DNA of 64,000 nucleotides from Pseudoprimorskyibacter insulae (GCF_900302505.1 NZ_OMOJ01000001.1:372001-436000); one strand, 5' to 3'. Positions 42,855 to 53,216 are shown, counted from the first letter of the stretch. Notes: generated by a model not told the origin, from the sequence alone. Translations and numbers: made by a program.

Positions 42855-44770
42855 GCGCGGGACGATCCGTCTGCGGCATAGTCTTCGCGTTCACGGGCCA
42901 GACGGTCCTGTTGCGCCTTGATGCGGCTGCGGTCCTTTTCAGGATAGGCTTCAAGCGGTGGGTCTTCGCCATAAAGCGCCTGAAGCGTCACATCCCGCGC
43001 GATGGGCGCCGCTGCTGTCGACCCGCCCCCGCCATGTTCGACCACGACCGCCACGGCGATCTTGGGGTCATCATAGGGGGCAAAGTTGACGAATAGCGCG
43101 TGGTCCCGTTCTTCCCACGGCACATCTTGGTTGCGCACAACCCGGTTCAGCACCTGACTGGTGCCGGTTTTGCCCGCCATGCGGAAGGCGTCCTCGATGA
43201 TGCGCGAAGCATAGGCCGTGCCGCGCCGGTTGTTGCAAACCGAATGCATGCCGCGCCGCACCTGCCGCAGGTGATTTTCGTTCAGGCCCAAAGGTTCGCC
43301 CAGACCTGAGGGCGTTTCGACCCCGTCAATCGATCGGATCAGGCGCGGTTTGATATCGCGGCCCGTCGCAATGCGCGCGACCATCACCGCCAATTGCAGC
43401 GGCGATGTCAGCACGTCGCCCTGACCGATGGAGGCGTTCACGGTATCGCCGATCACCCATTCGGCACCCCGTTCGCGCAGCTTCCAATCCTTGTCGGGCG
43501 CGATGCCTGATGAAATGGCCGACATGGGAATGTCATGCGCTTCGCCAATCCCCATACGCCGCGCCATTTCCGAGATTTTCTCGATCCCGACGCGCAGCGC
43601 CAGATCGTAATAATAGACGTCGCAGCTTTCGCGCAGGGACTGATCTAGGTTCACATTGCCGTGGCCCGCGCGTTTCCAGCAATGGAAACGGCGGTCGCTC
43701 ACTTCGATATGGCCGGGACAATAGACTGTGTCTTCGGGCGTGATCACCCCGGCTTCAAGCGCGGCCAGCGCGGTGATCATCTTGAAGGTTGATCCCGGCG
43801 GATAGGCGTCTTGCACGGTTTTCGATGCCAGCGGGCGGTGATTGTTGTCCCGCAACTCGGCATAATCGGCAACTGAAATTCCGCGCACGAATTTGTTGGG
43901 GTCATAGGTGGGGGCCGATACGATGGCACGCAGATCGCCGTTTTCCAGATCAATCACCACGACTGACGCGCTTTCTTCGCCCAAGCGGTGGCGAATGTAA
44001 TTCTGCAATTCAGAATCGACGGTCAGTTGCAGATCCGCCCCCGGCACGCCTTCGCGGCGGCTGAGTTCGCGCATCACCCTGCCCACGGCGTTCACCTCAA
44101 CGCGTTTGGCACCGGCCTTGCCGCGCAGCGTGTCTTCCAGCTTGGATTCAACGCCGACCTTGCCGATCTGGAACCGCGGAATGCGCAGTAGCGGATCAGG
44201 GTCTTCACGGCGGGCAAGATCGCGTTCACTGACCGGCCCGACATAGCCTGCCACATGGGCATAATCAGATTTCAGCGGGTAAACGCGCGACAGGCCGACC
44301 TCGGGTGTGACGCCGGGCAGGGCGGGGGCGTTGACCGCAACGCGGCTGAGTTCTTCCCAAGTGACGCGATCAGCGACGGTGACGGGTAGAAACGGCGCGC
44401 TTCGTTTCATTTCGGCCAAGGCGCGGTTCAGCGCGTCTTCGTCCAGTTCAACCAACGACGACAGGCGGGCAATCACCGCGTCCACATCGCCTGCGTCTTC
44501 GCGGACCATGGTGATACGATAGGCCGGTTCATTCGCGGCGATCACTTTGCCGTTGCGGTCAAAAATCTGGCCACGCGCGGGCGGGATCAGGCGGATGTTG
44601 ATCCGGTTTTCTTCGGCCAACAGACGGAATTCATCGGCTTGTTCGACCTGCACATAGCGCATGCGCAGCCCAAGCGCCCCGGCAAAGCCCAATTGCAAGG
44701 CCCCGAGCATCAGCCCCCTGCGCGACACTTTCGCATAGCTGAGGGCGGTGTCTTTTGGCGAACGTCTCAA
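42851..44770 (-). CDS. mrdA: Penicillin-binding protein 2 (elongation transpeptidase)
   Basis: A 639-residue class B PBP. The cytoplasmic tail precedes a membrane anchor (residues about 18-35), the pedestal has PPARGQIFDRNGKVIAANEPAYRI, and the transpeptidase domain carries YPPGSTFKMITALAALEAG (SxxK), SCD in RESCDVYYY (SxN), and AGKTGTSQV (KTG). I placed the start at TTG (44770), whose last two bases overlap the mreD stop, giving LRRSPKDTAL; an open frame continues far upstream inside mreD and cannot be the real N-terminus. It cross-links peptidoglycan during rod growth. Overlaps both neighbours in mreBCD-mrdA-rodA. Confidence 0.93.
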   Translation of the reverse strand: MRRSPKDTALSYAKVSRRGLMLGALQLGFAGALGLRMRYVQVEQADEFRLLAEENRINIRLIPPARGQIFDRNGKVIAANEPAYRITMVREDAGDVDAVIARLSSLVELDEDALNRALAEMKRSAPFLPVTVADRVTWEELSRVAVNAPALPGVTPEVGLSRVYPLKSDYAHVAGYVGPVSERDLARREDPDPLLRIPRFQIGKVGVESKLEDTLRGKAGAKRVEVNAVGRVMRELSRREGVPGADLQLTVDSELQNYIRHRLGEESASVVVIDLENGDLRAIVSAPTYDPNKFVRGISVADYAELRDNNHRPLASKTVQDAYPPGSTFKMITALAALEAGVITPEDTVYCPGHIEVSDRRFHCWKRAGHGNVNLDQSLRESCDVYYYDLALRVGIEKISEMARRMGIGEAHDIPMSAISSGIAPDKDWKLRERGAEWVIGDTVNASIGQGDVLTSPLQLAVMVARIATGRDIKPRLIRSIDGVETPSGLGEPLGLNENHLRQVRRGMHSVCNNRRGTAYASRIIEDAFRMAGKTGTSQVLNRVVRNQDVPWEERDHALFVNFAPYDDPKIAVAVVVEHGGGGSTAAAPIARDVTLQALYGEDPPLEAYPEKDRSRIKAQQDRLAREREDYAADGSSRA

Positions 44771-45306
44771 TGCATTTGTCCTGTCGAGTCCATCTCCCCG
44801 AGGGTTGGGCGTCGGACGCCAAAGACAAAGCGCGACACCAGAACCACCAAAGGATAAAGAACGATGGTCATAATCGCCTGCATGGCAGCCAAAAACAATG
44901 GTCCCGGCTCGGCGATGACCAGCAGCATAAGCAAGCGATTGCCGATGGCCACGGCCAAGATCAGCAAGGTGACGCTGGTCCATTCGATCACAAAGGTCAG
45001 GCTACGGTGCCGACGTTCGCGCGACTTGAGCCATTCGGTCGCCACCAGCGCCAGCGCCGCCCAAAGCCCCGGCGGGCGCTGGAACATCAGATCTGCCAAC
45101 AGGAACATCGCCGCAATTGACAGGGCCGGCACATAGTCAGGCCGGCGCAGCGCCCATGCAAAGGTCATCGCCAAGAGCAGATCCGGCCCAGCCCAGCGGG
45201 TTGGCATCAGGTCCAAGGGCAAAAGATTGCAGAAAATCAGGACGCAAGACAGCAGCAGATAGCCCAGACGCATAGACCATAGCCGTGCGGGGCGTGCCTC
45301 AGCCAT
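44767..45306 (-). CDS. mreD: Rod shape-determining protein MreD
   Basis: A 179-residue membrane protein with five or six hydrophobic helices; LPLDLMPTRWAGPDLLLAMTFAWALRRPDYVP in the N-terminal half is the MreD pattern in alphaproteobacteria, and FQRPPGLWAALALVATEWLK follows. It overlaps mreC by 8 bp and mrdA's start. It is identified mostly by position between mreC and mrdA with supporting sequence. Confidence 0.85.
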   Translation of the reverse strand: MAEARPARLWSMRLGYLLLSCVLIFCNLLPLDLMPTRWAGPDLLLAMTFAWALRRPDYVPALSIAAMFLLADLMFQRPPGLWAALALVATEWLKSRERRHRSLTFVIEWTSVTLLILAVAIGNRLLMLLVIAEPGPLFLAAMQAIMTIVLYPLVVLVSRFVFGVRRPTLGEMDSTGQMH

Positions 45307-46216
45307 CGTTTTGGGTCTCGGGGTTGGGATCGGGCAGATCGGTCTGGCCCACAGGGGCCAACGGCAGGATCACTTCGCTCGGCGCCGAGATTTGGCGGCG
45401 CCCGTGGTCGCGCAGAACCCGCAGGAATTCCAGCCGTTCATAATCGGCGGCAAGCCGGGTCCGCAGGCGGCCACCAGGGTCTTTGGCCACATGACCAATC
45501 AGCAATCCGGGCGGAAAGACGTCGCCATCGCCAGAGGTCACAATCCGGTCGCCGGGGCGCACCAGATCGGAGTTTTCAAGAAAATCAATCGGTGGCGCGG
45601 CAGTATTGTCGCCGACGATCAGGGCGCGCTGGCTGGACGGCTGAATCATCGCGGGAATGCGGCTGGTCGAGTCGGTCAGCAGAATGACCCGGCTGGTATT
45701 GGCGCCAACGCCGGAAATCCGGCCTACAAGGCCGATACCGTCCATCGTCGCCCAGCCATCCACGATCCCGTCGCGCGATCCAACGTTGATCAGAACCGAT
45801 TGCCGGAAAGGCGAGCCGGAATCGGCCAGCACAACGCCGGTGATCGAGGTCAGGCGCGGATCAAGTTGGACGTTGTTCAGATCGCGCAAGCGGGCGTTCT
45901 CCTGCTCAAGTTGCAGGGCGGCCTCTTTCCAGCGGGTCATTTCCCGCAGGTCGCGGCGCAGTTCTTGGTTTTGGTCGTAAATCGCCTGATAGGCTTGGAA
46001 ATCGCGGGCCAGTTTGACGCTGGCCGTTACAGGGGCCAGCGCCCAGTCAAAGCCGGGCATCACCGCATCTACCACGCGTGCACGAAACCCTTCGACGCGG
46101 GGGCTGTCGATGCGCCAAACCAGAAAGATCGCAATCAGCATCAGCGCAAGAACAGCCACCAGAAGTCGCCGAAGCGGAGCGCTGTAATCTTGTTGATTGC
46201 GGTTGTTGCTGGCCAA
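45299..46216 (-). CDS. mreC: Rod shape-determining protein MreC
   Basis: A 305-residue protein. A single membrane helix near residues 18-36 (LLVAVLALMLIAIFLVW) is followed by a coiled coil (QELRRDLREMTRWKEAALQLEQENARLRDL, residues about 83-113) and two beta-barrel domains with GDRIVTSGDGDVFPPGLLIGHV near residue 225. Its C-terminus is proline-rich (DLPDPNPETQNDG). It organises the periplasmic elongasome with PBP2. The gene starts 31 bp after the mreB stop. Confidence 0.92.
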   Translation of the reverse strand: MASNNRNQQDYSAPLRRLLVAVLALMLIAIFLVWRIDSPRVEGFRARVVDAVMPGFDWALAPVTASVKLARDFQAYQAIYDQNQELRRDLREMTRWKEAALQLEQENARLRDLNNVQLDPRLTSITGVVLADSGSPFRQSVLINVGSRDGIVDGWATMDGIGLVGRISGVGANTSRVILLTDSTSRIPAMIQPSSQRALIVGDNTAAPPIDFLENSDLVRPGDRIVTSGDGDVFPPGLLIGHVAKDPGGRLRTRLAADYERLEFLRVLRDHGRRQISAPSEVILPLAPVGQTDLPDPNPETQNDG

Positions 46217-46247
46217 AACGCGCCCCCTTTACGAAAAGGTGGTCGGA

Positions 46248-47306
<1,059 letters not shown>

Positions 47307-47355
47307 TCAAAACATGAATTTGCAGTCCGCGACTCTTTCGAGCCCAGACCGCGCT

Positions 47356-47383
47356 CTTATAGGCCCGCTTGGCCGGGGGTAAA
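47356..47383 (-). promoter_or_regulatory. Candidate mreB promoter; contents of the 302-bp mreB/dehydrogenase gap
   Basis: On the minus strand TTTACC (47383-47378) and TATAAG (47361-47356) are separated by 16 bp, and the start would be about 50 bp before mreB. In the remaining 302-bp divergent gap I see only a TTGACT-like hexamer (minus strand near 47432-47437) and no repeat or small gene; the right end holds the GGAGAC ribosome-binding site of the next gene. Confidence 0.35.
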
Positions 47384-47596
47384 AGGGCCTGAGTCGCCGC
47401 ACTCAGCATGAATTCGCCCAAATCGGGTGCAGTCAAGTTAGCGCTGCCTTTCCCATCGGAATTGGCCTTGTCTGGGCGCGCTGGCGCGTATTCTTGCGCG
47501 TTGGTCGTTTTTTGGCGATGGCAGGTCGGGCTGGGTCTGCGGGGGGCTTGGGGCTAGGGTAATGAGAAAAGCAAATCGCTTTCGGAGACCTGCCCA

Positions 47597-50101
47597 ATGA
47601 AAACCCAAGTCAAAGCTCTGGTCGTCGGCGGTGGTGCCGTCGGCACCTCGATTGCCTATCATCTGGCCCGCGCGGGATGGTCCGATGTGATGCTGTTGGA
47701 ACGGGATGAGCTGACCTCGGGCAGCACGTGGCACGCGGCTGGTCTGCTGCCGCTGTTCAACATGAGCTATGCCACCACGCACATCCACAAATATTCGGTC
47801 GATTTTTATAAAACGCTTGAGGACGAAACCGGCCTGAACGCGGGCTTTTCGATTTGCGGCAACCTGCGGATGGCCCAGACAGACGACCGGATGGATGAAT
47901 ACCGGCTGTATTCGTCGGTGGCTGAAACGGCGGGGGTTTATCACGAATTCCTGACGCCGTCGGAAATCAAGGACCGTTGGCCGCTGCTGCGTACCGAAGA
48001 TCTGAAAGGCGCGCTGTTCCATCCGCAAGACGGCTATATCAACCCTGCCGATGTAACCATGGCCATGGCCAAAGGTGCCCGTCAGCGCGGCGTGATCATC
48101 GAACGCAAGTGGCAGGTCGATGGCTATGAGTGGAAGGGCGACCACTGGGATGTGACCGTCACCAAGATGGGCGAAAAGGGCGGCAACCTTGTGCCGACCG
48201 ATGAAACCACCGTCATTTCCGCCGAACATGTGGTCACCGCCACCGGCAACCATTCGCAGCGCACCGCCAAGCTGCTGGGCATCAAGATCCCCGCGATCCC
48301 GGTTGAGCATCAGTTCATCGTGACCGAGCCCGACCCGGCGCTGGTCGAATACCGCAAGAACGGCGGGGCCGAGCATCCGGTTCTGCGCGATGCCGACGCC
48401 AAATGGTATGTCCGCGAAGAACGTGGCGGTTGGATCCTTGGCCCGTATGAGCGCAATGCGCCCGCGCGGTTTGCCTATGGTGTGCCCGACAGCTTCCGCG
48501 CGGATCTGTTTCCGCTGGATCTGGAGCGAATCGAAGAAGAATACATGTCGATGATCCACCGCATCCCGTCGTCGGAAACGGTTGGCCTGAAAGACGATTT
48601 CAACGGCCCGATCTGCTATACCCCCGACGGCAACCCGCTGGTCGGCCCCGCGCCGGGCCTGCGCAATATGTGGCTGGCCGAAGGCTTTAGCTTTGGCATC
48701 ACCGCCGCTGGTGGCACTGGCTATTATCTGGCCCAGTTGATGACGCAGGGCGAGGCCGAGATTGACATGGCCAGCCTTGACCCCAAGCGCTACGGGCCGT
48801 GGATGACCACCGAATATGGCGTGAAGAAGAACGAAGAATGCTACGAACACGTCTATATTCTTCACCACCCCGATGAAGAACGCGAAGCCTGCCGCCCGCT
48901 GCGCACCGCTCCGGCCTATGACATGCAAAAGGCGCTTGGTGCACAGTTCGGCCAAGTGAACGGCTGGGAACGCCCCAACTACTATGGCCCTAAGGATGCG
49001 CCCGACAGCTTTGACCACGACAGCCGCAGCTTCCGCCGTGGCGCATGGTGGCAATATGCAGAGGCCGAATCCAAGGCGATCCGCGACGGCGCGGGCCTGA
49101 TCGACGCCACCGCCTTTGCCAAGCACCGTATCTCTGGCCCCGGCGCGACGGCGTTTCTGGATTGGTTCACCTGCAACAAGCTGCCGAAGGTTGGGCGCAT
49201 CAACCTGACCTATGCGCTGACCGATGCTGGCACCACGCGTACCGAATACACCATCGTCCGCGAGGCCGAGGACGACTATTACCTCGTTTCAGCCGGTGCA
49301 TGGCATGCCTACGATCAGGATTACCTGTTCAAGGCCGTGGCCGACAAAGAGGCCGAGTTTGGCCGCATCAACGCCGAAGATGTCACCACGCAATGGGGCG
49401 TCTTCGCCATCGCAGGCCCGAAATCGCGCGACGTTCTGGCCGAACTGATCCGCGATGCCGACCCAGAGACCGCGCTGTCGAACAAACGCTTCCCGTGGCT
49501 GACCATGCGCAACATTGAACTGGGCATGTGCCCGGTCAAGGCGATCCGCGTGGCCTACACCGGCGAGCTGGGCTGGGAACTGCATCACCCGATCGAAATG
49601 GGCCGCTACCTGTGGACGCAATTGATGGCCGCGGGCGAAAAACACGGGCTGACCCCGGTCGGGGCGCGGGCGCAGAACTGGCTGCGTCAGGAAAAATCCT
49701 ACCGCGCCTTCGGCACCGAACTGGGCCGCGACGCGACCCCCGCCGAGGCTGGGCTTGATCGGTTCATCGACCTGTCCAAGGACTTCCACGGCAAACAGGC
49801 GATGCTGGACACCGGCATTCGGTCCAAATGCGTCACGCTGCTGATCGATGGGCCTGCCGATGCCGACCCATGGGGCAAAGAAGCACTGCGCGATATGGAG
49901 GGCAACTATGTGGGCCGTCTGACCTCGGGCGGTTGGTCGGTGCATTTCGGCAAGCAGATCGGCATGGGTTATGTCAAACCCGCGATTGCCGAGGTCGGCA
50001 CCAAGTTGCAGGTCAAGATCATGGGCCAGATGTGGCCCTGCGAAGTGGTCGAGGACAGCCCCTATGATCCTGCCAACAAAACCATCCGTGTCGATGGCTA
50101 A
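47597..50101 (+). CDS. Dimethylglycine/sarcosine dehydrogenase-like FAD oxidoreductase with GcvT domain
   Basis: An 834-residue two-part enzyme. Residues 1-430: DAO-type FAD fold VKALVVGGGAVGTSIAYHLA; TSGSTWHAAGLL contains His46, the position of covalent FAD attachment in dimethylglycine dehydrogenase. Residues about 430-830: GcvT/aminomethyltransferase-like folate-binding domain (GLIDATAFAKHRISGPGATAFLDW, ELGWELHHPIEMGRYLW, YRAFGTELGRDATPAEAGLDRF, GRLTSGGWSVHFGKQIGMGYV). Such enzymes oxidatively demethylate dimethylglycine or sarcosine and pass the formaldehyde to tetrahydrofolate; roseobacters degrade glycine betaine this way. Several paralogues usually exist, so the substrate is not certain. 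GGAGACCTGCCCA precedes the ATG. Confidence 0.82.
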   Translation: MKTQVKALVVGGGAVGTSIAYHLARAGWSDVMLLERDELTSGSTWHAAGLLPLFNMSYATTHIHKYSVDFYKTLEDETGLNAGFSICGNLRMAQTDDRMDEYRLYSSVAETAGVYHEFLTPSEIKDRWPLLRTEDLKGALFHPQDGYINPADVTMAMAKGARQRGVIIERKWQVDGYEWKGDHWDVTVTKMGEKGGNLVPTDETTVISAEHVVTATGNHSQRTAKLLGIKIPAIPVEHQFIVTEPDPALVEYRKNGGAEHPVLRDADAKWYVREERGGWILGPYERNAPARFAYGVPDSFRADLFPLDLERIEEEYMSMIHRIPSSETVGLKDDFNGPICYTPDGNPLVGPAPGLRNMWLAEGFSFGITAAGGTGYYLAQLMTQGEAEIDMASLDPKRYGPWMTTEYGVKKNEECYEHVYILHHPDEEREACRPLRTAPAYDMQKALGAQFGQVNGWERPNYYGPKDAPDSFDHDSRSFRRGAWWQYAEAESKAIRDGAGLIDATAFAKHRISGPGATAFLDWFTCNKLPKVGRINLTYALTDAGTTRTEYTIVREAEDDYYLVSAGAWHAYDQDYLFKAVADKEAEFGRINAEDVTTQWGVFAIAGPKSRDVLAELIRDADPETALSNKRFPWLTMRNIELGMCPVKAIRVAYTGELGWELHHPIEMGRYLWTQLMAAGEKHGLTPVGARAQNWLRQEKSYRAFGTELGRDATPAEAGLDRFIDLSKDFHGKQAMLDTGIRSKCVTLLIDGPADADPWGKEALRDMEGNYVGRLTSGGWSVHFGKQIGMGYVKPAIAEVGTKLQVKIMGQMWPCEVVEDSPYDPANKTIRVDG

Positions 50102-50201
50102 TTGAAATTCCCCCCGCGCAATCGCCACCTCGGCCTTGCGCGGGGCTGGCGAATATCAGACGACAGACTACGTGCCATAGTGGTATCGGGTGGGAGTCGT
50201 C

Positions 50202-51035
50202 ATGCGTCTAAGAAACGTCAAACGCAGCAGCAATATCGAAGATCGTCGGCGCAGCGGTGGCGGCGGCAAGGCCGGGATCGGCGGTGTTGGTCTGTTGATC
50301 GTGCTGGCCATCGGCTATTTTGCCGGTGTCGATGTCACGCCATTCCTTGAGGGCGTGCAGACCCAGCAATCCGCCCCGCGTGAGCTAAGCGCCGAAGAAC
50401 AAAAGGCAGCCGATTTCTCGGCGGCGGTGCTTGGCACGACCGAGGTGGTTTGGTCCCAGATCTTTGACGAACAATTGGGCCGCACCTACACCGCGCCGAC
50501 GCTGGTTCTGTTCAGTCAGGTGACCCAGTCGCCCTGCGGCGGGGCTTCGGGGGCGACCGGGCCGTTCTACTGCCCGGCGGATGAAAAGGCCTATCTTGAC
50601 ACCGATTTCTTTGCCACCATGGCCCGCCAGCTTGGCGCGGGCGGGGATTTCGCGGCGGCCTATGTGATCGCGCATGAGGTTGCGCATCATGTGCAGAACG
50701 AATTGGGCATTTTGGGTCAAGTCAACCAGTACCGCCAAACCGCCAGCCAGACCGAAGCCAACGCCATCACCGTGCGGCTAGAACTTCAGGCCGATTGCCT
50801 CAGCGGTGTCTGGGCGCGGTCGGTGGACGGCCTGCTGGAACCGGGCGATGTGGACGAGGCGATCAATGCCGCCCGCCAGATTGGCGACGATACGCTGCAA
50901 AAACGGGCGGGCCGCGTCCCTCAGCCGCATACGTTTACTCACGGAACAAGCGAACAGCGGTCGCGGTGGTTTGCAACGGGGTATAAAACCGGTCTTGTGT
51001 CGGAATGTGATACGTTCAACGCCCGGAGGCTGTGA
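50202..51035 (+). CDS. YpfJ-type neutral zinc metallopeptidase
   Basis: A 277-residue protein with a short cytoplasmic N-terminus (MRLRNVKRSSNIEDRRRSGGGG), one membrane helix (GGVGLLIVLAIGYFAGV) and a metallopeptidase domain: YVIAHEVAHHVQNELGI is the HExxH motif near residue 158-162, and FCPADEKAYLDTDFF-like YCPADEKAYLDTDFF and ELQADCLSGVWA (third zinc ligand region) are typical of the YpfJ family. It is thought to be membrane-anchored with the domain outside. The start with GGGTGGGAGTC upstream is preferred over an ATG 12 bases earlier. Its stop is 1 bp before the phosphatase ATG. Confidence 0.85.
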   Translation: MRLRNVKRSSNIEDRRRSGGGGKAGIGGVGLLIVLAIGYFAGVDVTPFLEGVQTQQSAPRELSAEEQKAADFSAAVLGTTEVVWSQIFDEQLGRTYTAPTLVLFSQVTQSPCGGASGATGPFYCPADEKAYLDTDFFATMARQLGAGGDFAAAYVIAHEVAHHVQNELGILGQVNQYRQTASQTEANAITVRLELQADCLSGVWARSVDGLLEPGDVDEAINAARQIGDDTLQKRAGRVPQPHTFTHGTSEQRSRWFATGYKTGLVSECDTFNARRL

Positions 51036-51036
51036 C

Positions 51037-51516
51037 ATGGACTTGGTTGAACTGCCGGTTGGCACGGGACTGTTGGGGCTAATGCCCATTCCCGGCCGCG
51101 ACGGAGAGCTGGCCGACGATCTGGTGCAATTGGCCGAATGGGCGCCGCGATTTGTGGTCAGCTTGACCGGGCAGGCCGAACTGGCGGCGGCGGGTCTGTC
51201 GCATTTTGGCGAGTTGGTTGAAGAACATGGCGCAAGCTGGCTGCATATGCCGATCACCGACATGGGCGTGCCGGATACCGGATTTGACGCCGACTGGCCT
51301 GCCAATGCACAGCGTTTGCGCAATGCTTTGGACATGGGCCAGCGGGTCGCGATTCACTGCCATGGCGGATGCGGACGGACCGGCATGATTGCCCTGCGCC
51401 TGATGGTAGAAGAGGGCGAAGACCCGCAAGACGCACTAACCCGCCTGCGCGATGCGCGGCCCTGCGCGGTCGAAACCGAAGGCCAGCTGGGCTGGGCGCT
51501 ACAGGCGACGGCCTAA
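51037..51516 (+). CDS. Dual-specificity/tyrosine phosphatase-like protein
   Basis: A 159-residue protein with the cysteine phosphatase P-loop HCHGGCGRTG (HCxxGxGR; His107, Cys108, Arg114) and the general acid region LPITDMGVPD (MPITDMGVPDTGF) before it. It matches the CDKN3-like / ADP-ribosylglycohydrolase-associated tyrosine phosphatases found in alphaproteobacteria. GGAGGCTGTGAC precedes the ATG, 1 bp after the metallopeptidase stop, so both are made from one message. Its target is unknown. Confidence 0.8.
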   Translation: MDLVELPVGTGLLGLMPIPGRDGELADDLVQLAEWAPRFVVSLTGQAELAAAGLSHFGELVEEHGASWLHMPITDMGVPDTGFDADWPANAQRLRNALDMGQRVAIHCHGGCGRTGMIALRLMVEEGEDPQDALTRLRDARPCAVETEGQLGWALQATA

Positions 51517-51538
51517 TCGACTTTTGGGGGAATAGGGT

Positions 51539-51632
51539 GAGAGGCTGGACAACGACCCAAGCGGGGCTCGTTACGGCTGCTTCCTTCCGGACCTGACCGG
51601 GTTGGCGAGGCGCTCGCCCGCGCCAACCTCTC
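51539..51632 (-). ncRNA. ffs: Signal recognition particle RNA (4.5S, small bacterial type)
   Basis: On the minus strand the conserved SRP domain GGTCAGGTCCGGAAGGAAGC followed by AGCC is present exactly, with the GGAA tetraloop. The 5' end GAGAGGTTGG pairs with the 3' end CCAGCCTCTC, closing a hairpin of about 94 nt, the usual size in alphaproteobacteria. This RNA binds Ffh and targets nascent membrane proteins. Exact ends are set from the terminal pairing and may differ by a few bases. It lies between the phosphatase and the HAD genes. Confidence 0.93.
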
Positions 51633-51674
51633 AAGGCGTTACATAGGCGTTGCGTTTCGGATTCGCAACCCTGC

Positions 51675-52313
51675 TCAGATCAAGCCAGCAGCGCGGGCCC
51701 CGGCCATAAGATCTGCCGCGATGTGATGCGCATACCGGCCATCTGGTGGCAGAATGTCGGGGATCTGCACAACGGTCATGCCTGCGGCATGGGCGGATTG
51801 CGCCCCGGTGTCGCTATCTTCAAAGGCAAGGCACGCCTCGGGCGCGACGCCCAGACGTTCAGCGGCAAGCAGGTAAGGATCTGGCGCGGGTTTGCGGCGG
51901 GCCACGCAATCGGCGGCCACCAGCGTTTCAATCCGTCCCTCCAGCCCGGCATGGCGCAGCTTATGCAACGCCCCGTCGCGATAACTGGATGTGGCAATCG
52001 CCCGTGGCAGGGCGCGGGCCTCAACCTCGGTCAGCAGGTCGAGAGTGCCGGGGCGCAGGGCGACGCCGCCAGCATGCATTTGCCGCGATGCCCGGACCCA
52101 AGCACTGCTCAACGCGTCGAAATCCAGCGGGCCGAGGGCATCGCGCAAGATCGCCTCACCCGCGGTTTGATCGACGCCGATCAGGCGGTGCAGAAAGACC
52201 TCATCAACGGTGTGACCCTGTTCCGCCAAGGCCAAAACGCCCGCGCGAATGGCGGTGCGCTCGGTATCCAGAAGCGTTCCATCCAGATCAAAGATGACGG
52301 CGGCATACTGCAT
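51675..52313 (-). CDS. HAD family phosphatase (phosphoglycolate-phosphatase/beta-phosphoglucomutase-like)
   Basis: A 212-residue HAD hydrolase. FDLDGTLLDTE (motif I, nucleophile Asp), AIATSSYRD (motif II Ser), RKPAPDPYLLA (motif III Lys) and CLAFEDSDTGAQSAHAAG (motif IV Asp) occur in order, with an alpha-helical cap between motifs I and II. Substrate is unknown; close families hydrolyse phosphoglycolate or sugar phosphates. I chose the second ATG (MQYAAVIFDLDG); the upstream start adds 17 residues with no family match. On the minus strand between ffs and the ABC importer. Confidence 0.85.
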   Translation of the reverse strand: MQYAAVIFDLDGTLLDTERTAIRAGVLALAEQGHTVDEVFLHRLIGVDQTAGEAILRDALGPLDFDALSSAWVRASRQMHAGGVALRPGTLDLLTEVEARALPRAIATSSYRDGALHKLRHAGLEGRIETLVAADCVARRKPAPDPYLLAAERLGVAPEACLAFEDSDTGAQSAHAAGMTVVQIPDILPPDGRYAHHIAADLMAGARAAGLI

Positions 52314-52370
52314 CGTGTCGGGCCTCACGTGGCTTTTCCGACTGTTAGCGCAGGGCCGCCGCAAAAGCCA

Positions 52371-53135
52371 CTAGCCAGCGGGTCGTTCGGCCCATCCGGC
52401 AAAAATCTTCTCAAGCGCGACGACGACGTAATAGAGAACGATGCCAAGGAAGGCCAAAGCGATCAGCACCGCGAACATCAGCGGGTAGTCCGAATTGGTT
52501 TTGCCGCTGTCAAAGAGCGCCCCAAGCCCGCGCCCATGCGGGCTGACGATTTCCATCAGGTTGGTGCCGATGAAGGCGAGGGTTACGGCCACTTTCAGTG
52601 CACCGAAGAATTCAGGCAGGGTTTTGGGCAGGGCGATTTTCCAGAAGATCGTGGTTTGACTGGCCCCAAGGCTGCGCAGGATATCGCGGTATTCTGGTTC
52701 CAGCGTGCTGAGCCCGATTGAGACGGACACGGCAATCGGGAAGAAGCTGATCATGAAGGCAATCAGCACCGTGTTGAAATCATGTGCGCCTACGAACATC
52801 AGCGCCACGATGGGCACCACGGTGGCCTTAGGCACCGCGTTAAAGCCGACCAGAAGCGGATAAAGCGCATCGCGCATGGTGCGCGAAAAGCCCATGATCA
52901 TGCCCACCATCGTGCCGAACACGATGGCGATCAGCAGCCCCACCACCGTCCGCCACAGCGTTTGCCAACCCATGATCAGGAATAATTCCCAATAGCGAGT
53001 AAACGCAGGCACCAGATCCGAGGGCGAGGCCATTTTGTAATTCGGCCAGCCGTTGATCCAGACCAGCGCTTCCCAGAGGGCTAGGAAAGTGATCATGGCG
53101 ATGGTCGGAACGGCGATTTGGCGAAGTTTGATCAT
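52371..53135 (-). CDS. ABC transporter permease (SsuC/ThiX-like, NMT1/THI5 importer)
   Basis: A 254-residue inner-membrane permease with about six helices. TLWRTVVGLLIAIVFGTMVGMIMGF, YPLLVGFNAVPKATVVPIVALMFVG and EYRDILRSLGASQTTIFWKIALPKTLPEFFGALK (EAA loop contacting the ATPase) are the binding-protein-dependent permease pattern. The closest architecture is the taurine/nitrate/HMP family (SsuC, TauC, ThiX). It is the last gene of the importer operon on the minus strand (binding protein, ATPase, permease). The substrate is not certain. Confidence 0.88.
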   Translation of the reverse strand: MIKLRQIAVPTIAMITFLALWEALVWINGWPNYKMASPSDLVPAFTRYWELFLIMGWQTLWRTVVGLLIAIVFGTMVGMIMGFSRTMRDALYPLLVGFNAVPKATVVPIVALMFVGAHDFNTVLIAFMISFFPIAVSVSIGLSTLEPEYRDILRSLGASQTTIFWKIALPKTLPEFFGALKVAVTLAFIGTNLMEIVSPHGRGLGALFDSGKTNSDYPLMFAVLIALAFLGIVLYYVVVALEKIFAGWAERPAG

Positions 53136-53216
53136 GTCACGCGCCTCGCAGGTTGGCGGCGCAGCCAGTGGCGGGCCGGGTTGGTTTGAGTATTTGGAGA
53201 AAGATGAAAGGCAGTG

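Noticed and set aside
47438-49126. A 562-codon minus-strand frame opposite the dimethylglycine-dehydrogenase-like gene
   Set aside because: Shadow of a clear + strand gene with strong motifs; no ribosome-binding site or domain.
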